This document shows, in pieces, positions 34,528 through 42,812 of a DNA stretch of 64,000 bases. The stretch spans positions 62,001 through 126,000 of the forward strand of contig NZ_WLZY01000001.1 of NCBI RefSeq assembly GCF_010122465.1, read 5' to 3'. A program made the position numbers and the translations under genes. This stretch comes from Phytoactinopolyspora mesophila (lineage in GTDB: Bacteria; Actinomycetota; Actinomycetes; Jiangellales; Jiangellaceae). The first letter of the stretch is position 1. Each line of letters starts with the position of its first letter. The notes beneath the pieces were generated by a model. The model was not told the DNA's origin and did not search any database. It saw only the letters and a program-made list of their open reading frames with translations.

Positions 34528-35955
34528 TTATGCGTCGAAGCCGTTACGGCTGATGGCATCGGCGTACCACTGGGCACTCTTCTTTGGCGTACGGCGTTGA
34601 TCGGCATAGTCGACGTGGACGATCCCGAATCGCTTGCTGTAGCCGTAGCCCCATTCGAAGTTGTCCATCAGAGACCACACGAAGTAACCCTGCACCGGGA
34701 CACCGCTGGTGATCGCCTCGTGGCAACCACCGAGGTGCGCTTTGATGTACGCCAGCCGCTCGGGGTCGCTGATCTGGCCGTCGTCGTCGACGACGTCGTC
34801 GTAGGCGGCACCGTTCTCCATGACGTATATCGGTAGAGACGTGTAGTCGCGATGCAGCCGGACCAGGATCTCGGCCAGCCCGTCGGCGTCGATCGCCCAG
34901 CCCATGCCGGTCACCGGCTGGTCGGGGGTGCTGAACTGGACGAACTCACTACCCGGCCACGCCCCCGACCAGTCCGACGGCGGTGATGCGGACGTGTCAC
35001 CGTCGGGTGGTCCGGCAACGAAGTAGCGGCTGTAGTAGTTGACACCCAGATAGGACATTGGTGTCGCGATTGTCGGCATGTCGCCGTCGTGGACATGGCT
35101 GAAGTCGGATACCGGACCGAGGTCTTCCAGGACGTCCGCCGGGTACTCGCCCCGGAGCAGCGGATCCAGGAAGATGCGGTTCGCCATACCGTCGATTCGC
35201 CGGGCGGCGTCCAGGTCTGTGGCACGAGACCCAGTGGCCGAGACGCCGTAGAGGTTGACGGTGATGCCGACGTCGGCGCTGGCGTCATCGGCGCGAATCG
35301 CCTGGGTCGCCAGACCATGGCCCAAAAGGAGGTGATGCGCCGCCCGGACGGCTGCGGTGCCGTCCCGGCGGCCAGGGGCGTGCTCGCCGGAGCCGTATCC
35401 CAGAAACGCCGAGCACCAGGGTTCGTTGAGTGTCGTCCAGTTACGGATTCGATCGCCGAGTGCCCCATGAACCAGGCTGGCGTAGTCGGCGAAGCGGGCC
35501 GCGGTCTCACGTTCCGGCCAGCCTCCGGCATCTTCGAGCGGTTGGGGGAGATCCCAGTGGTAGAGCGTCGCCCAGGGCTCGATGTCGTTCGCGAGTAGTT
35601 CGTCCACCAGATGCCGGTAGAAGTCCAGGCCGTCCTGGTTCGCCGGTCCCTTTCCGGGTGGCTGCACGCGCGGCCAAGCGATGGAGAAGCGGTACGACGT
35701 GAGCCCGAGATCGGCCATCAGCCGGACGTCGTCGCGGAACCGGTGATAGTGGTCGCACGCCACGTCTCCGGTGGAACCATCGGCGATGGCTCCGGGAACG
35801 CGGCTGAACGTATCCCAGATGGAGGGGGCGCGCCCGCCTTCGGCCACCGCGCCTTCGATCTGGTAGGCCGCCGTGGCAGCACCCCACCGGAATCCGGCAG
35901 GGAACTCGATACTGGACGTGGCCCGAGGCCGGGGTGCTGGCTTGTCGATGGTCAT
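34528..35955 (-). CDS. bglC: GH1 beta-glucosidase
   Basis: This 475-residue family 1 glycosidase hydrolyses imported cellobiose to glucose in the cytoplasm. The N-terminal FRWGAATAAYQIEGA, acid/base glutamate in TLNEPW and nucleophile in YVMENGAA are all present, as is FVWSLMDNFEWGYGYSKRFG near the C-terminus. There is no signal peptide. It overlaps the cebG stop by ATGA. It is the CebR-controlled enzyme in the Streptomyces counterpart locus. Confidence 0.94.
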   Translation of the reverse strand: MTIDKPAPRPRATSSIEFPAGFRWGAATAAYQIEGAVAEGGRAPSIWDTFSRVPGAIADGSTGDVACDHYHRFRDDVRLMADLGLTSYRFSIAWPRVQPPGKGPANQDGLDFYRHLVDELLANDIEPWATLYHWDLPQPLEDAGGWPERETAARFADYASLVHGALGDRIRNWTTLNEPWCSAFLGYGSGEHAPGRRDGTAAVRAAHHLLLGHGLATQAIRADDASADVGITVNLYGVSATGSRATDLDAARRIDGMANRIFLDPLLRGEYPADVLEDLGPVSDFSHVHDGDMPTIATPMSYLGVNYYSRYFVAGPPDGDTSASPPSDWSGAWPGSEFVQFSTPDQPVTGMGWAIDADGLAEILVRLHRDYTSLPIYVMENGAAYDDVVDDDGQISDPERLAYIKAHLGGCHEAITSGVPVQGYFVWSLMDNFEWGYGYSKRFGIVHVDYADQRRTPKKSAQWYADAISRNGFDA

Positions 35956-36875
35956 CCTTTGGTTGCACCTTCCATGATTCCGCTGATGATCTGCCGAAAG
36001 AACAGGATGAAGACGACGACGAGGGGCACGGTGGCGATGACCATGCCGGCGAAGACCTGAGACAGGTCCTGGTGGTATGCCGAATTCAAGGTCTTGAGCG
36101 AGATCTGCACGGTGGGGTTGCCGGGGTCGGCCAACACGATGAACGGCCAGAAGAAGTCGTTCCAGTACTGCATGAAGGTCAGCAGGCCGAGTACGCCAGC
36201 CGCGGGTCGCAACGCGGGCGCGGCGACGTTCCAGAAGATGCGCCAGGTCGAGCAGCCGTCGACCCGGGCCGCCTCGATCAGCTCGTCCGGGATGGCCTGG
36301 ATGCTGTATTGGCGCATCAGAAAAATGCCGAATCCGCTGATCAGGAACGGCACGATCACGGCTTTGACGTCGTTGAGCCAGCCGAGCTCACTCATGATGA
36401 TGTACAGCGGCACGATGCCGAGCTGAATCGGCACCATCATGGTCAGCAAGATCGCCAGCAGCAGCACGTTCTTGCCTCGGAACCGCAGCTTGGCGAAGGC
36501 GAAACCGGCCAGCGCCCCGAAGAACACCGTGGTCACGGTGATGGTCCCGGACACGATCATGGAGTTCACCAGGCCTCGGACGATCGCCGCGTCCGGGTTG
36601 TCGAGGACCCGCTGGACGTTCTCGCCGAGGTTCCCGCCTGGCAGGAGGTGAGGCGGCCAGCTGTAGGCCGCCTCACTCGAACGTGACGCGACAACAACCA
36701 TCCAGTACAACGGGAAGATCGACAGGAACGCGGCCACGATCAGCCCGCCGACGGTCAGTGGTCCGGCCCGCCGGACGGGACCGCCGTCGTCGTGCTGAGG
36801 TTTGCGGCCGCGGACCTTCTTGGCCGGAGCCGGCTTGGTGTCGTGCGGCGGAGCACTCATGGTTGGGGCTGTCAT
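35952..36875 (-). CDS. cebG: Cellobiose-type ABC transporter permease (MalG type)
   Basis: This 307-residue CUT1 permease has a Lys/Arg-rich cytoplasmic N-terminus, six helices and the EAA loop IEAARVDGCSTWRIFWNVAAP. ATG 36875 has GAGAGGAC upstream; 36860 is an alternative. It lies between cebF and bglC. Confidence 0.9.
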   Translation of the reverse strand: MTAPTMSAPPHDTKPAPAKKVRGRKPQHDDGGPVRRAGPLTVGGLIVAAFLSIFPLYWMVVVASRSSEAAYSWPPHLLPGGNLGENVQRVLDNPDAAIVRGLVNSMIVSGTITVTTVFFGALAGFAFAKLRFRGKNVLLLAILLTMMVPIQLGIVPLYIIMSELGWLNDVKAVIVPFLISGFGIFLMRQYSIQAIPDELIEAARVDGCSTWRIFWNVAAPALRPAAGVLGLLTFMQYWNDFFWPFIVLADPGNPTVQISLKTLNSAYHQDLSQVFAGMVIATVPLVVVFILFFRQIISGIMEGATKG

Positions 36876-36885
36876 CGCCGTCCTC

Positions 36886-37854
36886 TCACCGGTCCGAGCT
36901 GATCCGGCGGACCAGCAGGAAATTGATCGCCGACATGACCACGATGAGCAGGAAAAGAACCAGCGCGATCGCGCCCGCATAGCCCCACTGGTGATACGTG
37001 CGCATCACTTGGACGAGGTACATCGTGATGGTCTGGAACTGCCCGGTGCTGCCACCGGAGAGAGCACCTGATCCGCTGGTGAACATCAGCGGCTCGGTGA
37101 ACAGTTGCAGGCCGTAGATCGTGGAGATGGTGACCGTGAAGATGATGGTGGGCTTGAGCAGTGGCACCGTGATCTGCCAGAACTGCCGCATGCGGGACGC
37201 GCCGTCGAGCTCCGCGGCCTCGTACATGTCGCGGGAGATCGCCTGCATCGCCGCGAGGTAGATCAGCGCGTTGTATCCCGTCCAGCGCCAGTCGACCATC
37301 GACGCGATCGACATCCACGAGGTCCATCTACTGGCCCGCCAGTCGATGCGCTCCATGCCGAACATCTCCAGGATGCCGTTGGCCAGACCGTAGTCGCGGG
37401 CGAAGAACATGCCGAACACGAGCGCGACGACGGCCGTCGAGGTGACGATCGGTATCGCGATCGCCATCCGGAAGAAGCCGATGCCACGGAGCCTGCGGTT
37501 CAGCCAGTTCGCCAGGATCAGCGCCATCATCAGCTGGGGAATGGTGGCGACGATGAACATGCCGATCGTGTTGCCGACCGAGTTCCAGAACCGTGAGTCC
37601 TCGAGCAACCGGGTGAAATTCTCGGCGCCGACGAAGCTCGTCTCGGGGGACATCGGTGACTGATCAGTCAGCGAGATCCAGACGGTGTACCCCAGCGGAT
37701 ACAGCCCGAAGATCGCGAACAACACGAAGAACGGCAGCACGTAGAGGTACGGCGAGATCTTCTGGTCCAGCCGTGCCCACGACGGGCGGCGGAGTCCCCC
37801 GGGCCGTCCGCCCGCCGTGCTCACATGCGGATCGGCCCGATCCTTCAGCTTCAC
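36886..37854 (-). CDS. cebF: Cellobiose-type ABC transporter permease (MalF type)
   Basis: This 322-residue CUT1 permease has SPYLYVLPFFVLFAIFGLYPLGY as helix 1 and the EAA loop YEAAELDGASRMRQFWQITVP. It follows cebE by 15 nt. As in streptomycetes, no dedicated ATPase is present; a shared MsiK-like ATPase is expected elsewhere. Confidence 0.9.
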   Translation of the reverse strand: MKLKDRADPHVSTAGGRPGGLRRPSWARLDQKISPYLYVLPFFVLFAIFGLYPLGYTVWISLTDQSPMSPETSFVGAENFTRLLEDSRFWNSVGNTIGMFIVATIPQLMMALILANWLNRRLRGIGFFRMAIAIPIVTSTAVVALVFGMFFARDYGLANGILEMFGMERIDWRASRWTSWMSIASMVDWRWTGYNALIYLAAMQAISRDMYEAAELDGASRMRQFWQITVPLLKPTIIFTVTISTIYGLQLFTEPLMFTSGSGALSGGSTGQFQTITMYLVQVMRTYHQWGYAGAIALVLFLLIVVMSAINFLLVRRISSDR

Positions 37855-37869
37855 AGGATCACGAACCCA

Positions 37870-39234
37870 CTAGCCGATGCCAGCCGCGGTGTCCTGCGCG
37901 TTCTGCCAGGCCTCGTCCGGTGTGCGCTCGCCTTGTTCGACCGAACGCAATGCGTCTTCGTAGGCCGTGCGGATCGCGTTGTTCTGCGGCCCGAGGACGA
38001 CTGGCTGCAGGTCCTGTGCCCCGGCGCCGAAGATCTGCCCGGTTGGAGCGTCGTTGAAGTACTCGTTGGTGGCGGCGAGCACGGCATCGTCACCGAGTGC
38101 CTGCGGCGAGGACGGCAGGTTGCCCAGCGCTTCGAACGCCTCGACGTGTGCCTCCGGCGTGGTCAGGTACGCGGCCAATGCCGCGGCCTCGGCCGGGTGC
38201 TCGGATTCGGCCGGCACCGCGAGGAAGGATCCTCCCCAGTTGCCGCCGTCGCCAGGTGCGTCTGCGACATCCCACAGCCCGGCTGCGTCGTCGCCCGCGG
38301 CGCCGGAGATGACTCCGGTCATCCACGCGGGGCAGGCGATGGTGGCGAAGCTACCGGACTGGAACCCGGCGTTCCACTCGTCCGAGAACGAGTTGAGTCC
38401 GGTGGAGAGACCCTTCTCGATCATCTCGATGGTGAGATCCCAGGCAGCCTTGATGTCCGGATTGTCGAGGTCGAGGTTGTTGTCCGGGTCGTAGTAGGTG
38501 TAGCCGGAGTTGTTGCCGGCGATCTGCATCAGCATCGTGTTGTAGACGTTGGTGGCCGCGTCCAGGAACCCCTGACCGGTGTCGGCTGCCTCGAACTCCT
38601 CGCCGACGGCGATGTAGTCCTCCCAGGTGGTCCACAGCGCGGATACCTCGTCCCGGTCGGTGGGGAGGCCGGCCTCCTCGAAGAGATCGCTGCGGTAACA
38701 CATGGCCATCGAGCCGACGTCGGTGCCGAGGCCGAGTACGAAGCCGCCCGGGGCACCCTGCTCCCACTTCCACGGCAGGAAGTTGCTCTCCAGCTCGGCC
38801 GCGCCGTGATCGGCGAGGTTCACGAACTTGTCCAGCTGTGCGTAGAACTGAACGATGGTGCCCTCTTCGAGCGCGACGACGTCTCCGGCGCCGGATCCGG
38901 CGGTGATCTGCTGGACCAGCCGGTCGTTGTAGTCGCCCAGGCCGAGGCCGGCGCCGCGTTCCTCGATGGTGATGTGCGGGTTTTCGCTCATGTACTGCTC
39001 GTACAGAGCCTCGTAGCCGAAGCCTTGCTCGCCGAAGACGTCGACCACGAGCGTGATCTGTTCGGCGTCGGTGGTGTCGGCGTCGTCTCCGTCGTCGTCC
39101 TCGGCTGCCGCTTCCGGCGCTTCGGCGTCGGAGGCCTCAGGCTCGCTGTCGTCGCCGCCGCAGGCAGCGAGGAGCAGCGTGGCGACACCGAGGGTGGCAA
39201 GAATAGTTCGGGTTCGGGTTGGTCTGACGCTCAT
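37870..39234 (-). CDS. cebE: Cello-oligosaccharide ABC transporter substrate-binding lipoprotein
   Basis: This 454-residue family 1 binding protein has a signal peptide and lipobox LLAACGG (Cys near residue 25), followed by an unusually acidic linker (about residues 28-56, nearly all Asp/Glu/Ala/Ser). The mature domain includes ENPHITIEERGAGLGLGDY and FLAVPAESEHPAEA. The assignment rests on synteny with cebFG-bglC-cebR and on two CebR boxes upstream. The sugar bound is inferred to be cellobiose or cellotriose. Confidence 0.88.
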   Translation of the reverse strand: MSVRPTRTRTILATLGVATLLLAACGGDDSEPEASDAEAPEAAAEDDDGDDADTTDAEQITLVVDVFGEQGFGYEALYEQYMSENPHITIEERGAGLGLGDYNDRLVQQITAGSGAGDVVALEEGTIVQFYAQLDKFVNLADHGAAELESNFLPWKWEQGAPGGFVLGLGTDVGSMAMCYRSDLFEEAGLPTDRDEVSALWTTWEDYIAVGEEFEAADTGQGFLDAATNVYNTMLMQIAGNNSGYTYYDPDNNLDLDNPDIKAAWDLTIEMIEKGLSTGLNSFSDEWNAGFQSGSFATIACPAWMTGVISGAAGDDAAGLWDVADAPGDGGNWGGSFLAVPAESEHPAEAAALAAYLTTPEAHVEAFEALGNLPSSPQALGDDAVLAATNEYFNDAPTGQIFGAGAQDLQPVVLGPQNNAIRTAYEDALRSVEQGERTPDEAWQNAQDTAAGIG

Positions 39235-39314
39235 CCTGACCCTCCAGGTCGTGTGATGTCGGCATGCGTCCGGCGCGGACCGTCGGCCGCAGGCGAAGCG
39301 TCCCTCGTGCCGTA

Positions 39315-39328
39315 CGGGAGCGCTCCCA
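39315..39328. promoter_or_regulatory. CebR operator 1 upstream of cebE
   Basis: CGGGAGCGCTCCCA matches the known CebR box at 13 of 14 positions; its 12-bp core GGGAGCGCTCCC is a perfect palindrome. It is 81 nt upstream of the cebE ATG. Confidence 0.85.
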
Positions 39329-39368
39329 TTAGCGTTGCCGCAGGATTACCACGAGATCAAGAGCATTC

Positions 39369-39384
39369 TTGGGAGCGTTCCCAA
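39369..39384. promoter_or_regulatory. CebR operator 2 upstream of cebE
   Basis: TTGGGAGCGTTCCCAA has 13 of 14 core matches plus an extra T/A pair. Its centre is 55 bp from that of operator 1, a spacing that would allow cooperative binding or looping around the cebE promoter. Confidence 0.85.
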
Positions 39385-39524
39385 TCTGTTATAACCGACC
39401 GGTCCGGTGCCCACGGGCTACCGGAGTCCGGTCCTGGCCCGGTTCATCCCTGATCGGCCGGGGTGGCCGGCACGAGTGAAGTTCGCGCCCGGATCTGCGG
39501 AGACAGCGAGATGGCGCACGAAAA

Positions 39525-39560
39525 CGGGGCGGTCGCACCATGTTGGGTGCGACCGCCCCG
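39525..39560 (-). terminator. Terminator hairpin of the mechanosensitive-channel-like gene
   Basis: Perfect 15-bp arms (39525-39539, 39546-39560) flank a 6-nt loop, 32 nt past the stop of the minus-strand gene. The rest of 39385-39524 shows no gene. Confidence 0.75.
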
Positions 39561-39592
39561 GGGTCGTCCGAAGCTACGAAACTTGTCCCGAA

Positions 39593-40339
39593 TCAGAAGG
39601 ACGGGGGGTCCTGTCGCGGCGGTTCGGGGGTGTTCTGCGGCTCGCGGCCGCCGCCTCCCGGACGGGGTGCGAGTTTCGTCCACCACTTCTTCGCCGTGTC
39701 GATTCCGCCGATGCCGAATGCGATGACGCCGGCCAGGAGGATCGACAGTGGCAGGAACTGGAGCAGTGTGTTCTCGATCTTGTCGGTGACCGAAGGGGCG
39801 AAGTTCAGTGTGTCGAGAGCGGCCAGAACACCGACGACGAGAACACCGATGCGGACCGCGGTAGCCACCCAGCCCATATTGCGGCTCTCGGCAAATGGCC
39901 GGACCACGCCGTATGCCCAATTGGCAATCGCGGCCGCGACGAACAGGACAAGAAGCGCGATGAGAACAAGTGGCAGGTATGCGATCAGGTCGCTGAGTAG
40001 CTGCGTGAGCTGTTCGATTCCGAGAACTTCGGCAGCGATTTGGATGAATATCAGGAAGATGAGGAAGTAGGCGACCTGGCCGATTAGCCGTATTCCGGAT
40101 GTTCCGGCTTGTTGCAGCATCGGCTCAAGGCCAGCCGCCTCGGTCAGGCGGCCTGCGCCGACCCGTTCGAGCACCGAAATCAGCAGGCGACGGATCAGCT
40201 TGGCGATCCAGTGCCCGACCAGGAGTAGGAGTAGGGCGACGATCAGGCGGGGGATGAATTCGCCGACATCCCGCCCGAGCTCAGCGAAAGAATCGACAAG
40301 CTCATCGACAAAATCGACATTAGATAAGTTGACAGTCAT
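39593..40339 (-). CDS. Mechanosensitive-channel-like TM-helix repeat membrane protein
   Basis: This 248-residue protein has about four to five helices with two copies of the conserved TM-helix repeat found in MscS-like proteins (FIPRLIVALLLLLVGHWIAKLIRRLL and LIGQVAYFLIFLIFIQIAAEVLGI). It lacks the cytoplasmic MscS beta domain, so it is a short member; gating is not certain. The Pro-rich C-terminus is disordered. Base composition is lower in GC than its neighbours, hinting at transfer. ATG overlaps the stop of a doubtful short frame upstream. Confidence 0.75.
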   Translation of the reverse strand: MTVNLSNVDFVDELVDSFAELGRDVGEFIPRLIVALLLLLVGHWIAKLIRRLLISVLERVGAGRLTEAAGLEPMLQQAGTSGIRLIGQVAYFLIFLIFIQIAAEVLGIEQLTQLLSDLIAYLPLVLIALLVLFVAAAIANWAYGVVRPFAESRNMGWVATAVRIGVLVVGVLAALDTLNFAPSVTDKIENTLLQFLPLSILLAGVIAFGIGGIDTAKKWWTKLAPRPGGGGREPQNTPEPPRQDPPSF

Positions 40340-40483
40340 TTACCGCTCACATCCTCTTGGTAAAACTCGGCCCATGGCGTGTCACGAAGATAACCGAGGA
40401 TGACCTTGTGTGTCGGGGAGAACACGCGAATTGAGAACTCAGCAGGCACTTGTTTTCGGCACGAATTGGTAAATATCCCCACA

Positions 40484-40571
40484 CCCGGCCTGACAACCCC
40501 ACCCGCCCGGCCTGACAACCCCACCCGCCCGGCCTGACAACCCCACCCGCCCGGCCTGACAACCCCACCCA
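40484..40571. repeat. Four tandem 22-bp repeats (CCCGGCCTGACAACCCCACC + 2)
   Basis: The unit is repeated exactly at 40484, 40506, 40528 and 40550; the last copy differs only in its final base. There are no spacers, so it is not a CRISPR. The array abuts the left arm of the 100-bp palindrome upstream of uvrC. Confidence 0.95.
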
Positions 40572-40670
40572 CACCCCCGCACCCAAGGTGTTGATCATGG
40601 GCGGATGACACCTATCGGGCGCCCAATAGGTGTCATCCGCCCATGATCAACACCTTGGGTGCGGGGGTGT
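40571..40670. repeat. 100-bp near-perfect palindrome between divergent mscS-like gene and uvrC
   Basis: Arms of 45 bp (40571-40615 and 40626-40670) are perfectly complementary. The 10-base centre holds GGGCGCCC, itself palindromic, leaving one mismatched pair in the whole 100 bp. The genes on both sides point away, so a terminator role is unlikely. The right foot overlaps the -35-like element of uvrC. Confidence 0.97.
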
Positions 40671-40689
40671 CTGTGCTGACTCGTAGGCT
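40667..40689 (+). promoter_or_regulatory. Degenerate PafBC-type promoter of uvrC
   Basis: GTGTCTGTG (40667-40675), N8, TAGGCT (40684-40689) keeps the spacing and -10 of the RecA-NDp consensus with two changes in the upstream box. The -10 ends 7 nt before GTG 40697, so the mRNA would be leaderless. Confidence 0.6.
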
Positions 40690-40696
40690 GGAACAC

Positions 40697-42709
40697 GTGG
40701 CCGACCCTTCGACTTACCGCCCCGCGCCCGGCTCCATCCCGGTCGAGCCCGGCGTCTACCGGTTCAGTGACGGCGACGGCCGGGTGATCTACGTCGGCAA
40801 GGCCAAGAGCCTGCGCTCGCGCGTCTCGTCGTATTTCCAGGACCTCTCGGCGCTGCATCCGCGCACGCTGGCGATGGTGACCACCGCCGCGAAGGTCGAG
40901 TGGACCGTCGTGCGCACCGAAGTCGAAGCCCTGCAGCTCGAGTATTCGTGGATCAAGGAGTACGATCCGCGGTTCAACGTGCGCTACCGGGACGACAAGT
41001 CCTATCCGTACCTGGCCATCACACTTAACGAGGAATATCCCCGGGCGCTCGTCATGCGCGGGGCCAAGAAGCGAGGCGTCCGGTACTTCGGCCCGTACGC
41101 ACACGCTTGGGCCATCCGGGAGACTCTCGATCAGCTTCTGCGTGTCTTCCCGATCCGCAGCTGCTCGAAGGGTGTGTTCAACCGGTCGCGCCAGATCGGG
41201 CGGCCGTGTCTGCTCGGGTACATCGGCAAATGTTCGGCCCCGTGCGTGAGCCGGGTCAGCGCTGAGGAGCACCGGGAGATCGTCGAGGATCTCGTCGCGT
41301 TCTTGGAGGGCAAGACCGCCACGTACATCAAACGCCTCGAGCGGGAGATGAAAGCCGCCTCCGCCGAACTCGACTTCGAGCGAGCAGCCCGGTTACGTGA
41401 CGACATCGCCGCGCTCGAGCGCGCCATGGAGGCCAACGCGGTGGTGCTCGGTGACGGTACCGACGCCGACGTCGTGGCTCTCGCGGATGACCCTCTCGAG
41501 GTCGCGGTGCAGATCTTCTACGTACGCGGCGGCCGGGTGCGTGGGCAGCGAGGATGGGTGGCGGACAAGGCCGAGGACGTTCCTGCGGGCGAGCTGCTGG
41601 AGCGGTTCTTGCTGCAGCTTTATGGTGAGGCCGGTGGTGAAACCGTCCCGCGCGAGATCATCGTTCCGGAACTGCCGGAGGACGCGGATGAGGCCGATGC
41701 GCTGCGCGAGCTGCTGGCCGAGTTGCGTGGTGGCAAGGTGGATCTGCGAGTCCCGCAACGTGGCGACAAGCGGGCGCTGCTCGAGACAGTCTCGCGTAAC
41801 GCCGCTCAGACCCTGAAATTGCACAAGACGAAGCGCGCCAGCGATCTGACCACCCGGAGCCGGGCGCTTGAAGAGGTGCAGGAGGCGCTCGAACTGGACG
41901 AGCCGCCCCTGCGGATCGAGTGCTACGACATCTCGAATCTGGCCGGGACCGAGGTGGTCGGGTCCATGGTGGTGTTCGAGGACGGGTTGCCGCGCAAGAG
42001 CGAGTATCGCAAGTTCGGCGTTCGGGGAACCGAGGGGATCGACGACGTCGCATCCATCCGGGAGGTGTTGCGGCGCCGATTCCGCCGGCAGCACGTCGCG
42101 GCCGTCAACGATGCCGGCGATCCGGGCGTGTCCGTCGAGGACGGTGAAATATCGGAGCCCGACGCCCGGGAAAACCGGGGGCCGTCGAGGATCGACCCTG
42201 AGACCGGCCGGCCGCAGAGATTCGCGTACACCCCCGGTCTGGTCATCGTCGACGGTGGGCAGCCCCAGGTCAATGCCGCCCGCCAGGCCATGGACGAGTC
42301 GGGCGTTCCTGATATACCGGTCGTCGGCCTGGCCAAACGCCTGGAAGAAGTCTGGCTGCCGGACACCGAAGATCCCGTCATCATGCCGCGGACGAGCGAA
42401 GGGCTGTATCTGCTGCAGCGAGTGCGCGACGAGGCGCACCGCTTCGCCATCACGTATCACCGGCAGCGACGTTCGAAGTCGATGACCGATAGCCTGCTCG
42501 ACGGCATTCCCGGCCTTGGCCCGGCCCGGCGAAAGACGCTCCTGGCGCATTTCGGCTCGCTGAAGAAGCTCCGCGCCGCCGGTCCCGAGGAGATCAGTCA
42601 GGTGAAGGGCATCGGTCCTGCCTTGGCTGAGAACATCGCCCACGCACTCGCTCGAAGCCAGCCCGCACGTTCGGTCAACACCGCCACTGGTGAGATCAGC
42701 GAGGGCTGA
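40697..42709 (+). CDS. uvrC: Excinuclease ABC subunit C
   Basis: This 670-residue UvrC makes the two incisions around a lesion marked by UvrB. The GIY-YIG nuclease is at the N-terminus ([25 protein letters not shown]), a UVR motif near residue 220 ([21 protein letters not shown]), the RNase H-like nuclease in the middle ([24 protein letters not shown]), and a double HhH at the end ([22 protein letters not shown]). I place the start at GTG 40697 because a promoter -10 ends 7 nt before it; the ATG at 40643 lies inside the palindrome. An extra loop near 475-500 ([17 protein letters not shown]) interrupts the nuclease domain. Confidence 0.96.
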   Translation: MADPSTYRPAPGSIPVEPGVYRFSDGDGRVIYVGKAKSLRSRVSSYFQDLSALHPRTLAMVTTAAKVEWTVVRTEVEALQLEYSWIKEYDPRFNVRYRDDKSYPYLAITLNEEYPRALVMRGAKKRGVRYFGPYAHAWAIRETLDQLLRVFPIRSCSKGVFNRSRQIGRPCLLGYIGKCSAPCVSRVSAEEHREIVEDLVAFLEGKTATYIKRLEREMKAASAELDFERAARLRDDIAALERAMEANAVVLGDGTDADVVALADDPLEVAVQIFYVRGGRVRGQRGWVADKAEDVPAGELLERFLLQLYGEAGGETVPREIIVPELPEDADEADALRELLAELRGGKVDLRVPQRGDKRALLETVSRNAAQTLKLHKTKRASDLTTRSRALEEVQEALELDEPPLRIECYDISNLAGTEVVGSMVVFEDGLPRKSEYRKFGVRGTEGIDDVASIREVLRRRFRRQHVAAVNDAGDPGVSVEDGEISEPDARENRGPSRIDPETGRPQRFAYTPGLVIVDGGQPQVNAARQAMDESGVPDIPVVGLAKRLEEVWLPDTEDPVIMPRTSEGLYLLQRVRDEAHRFAITYHRQRRSKSMTDSLLDGIPGLGPARRKTLLAHFGSLKKLRAAGPEEISQVKGIGPALAENIAHALARSQPARSVNTATGEISEG

Positions 42710-42812
42710 GCGGGCCGCCGTGCTGGATCACGACCGCGTCGTGCGCGTGGCGGTGGAAGCTGGAATCATGGCGGCCTGCGGTTCGTATGGTTGATAACGG
42801 GGGAGGAATTAG

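Noticed and set aside
40484-40571. Possible CRISPR array
   Set aside because: Repeats are directly adjacent with no unique spacers, and no cas genes are present.
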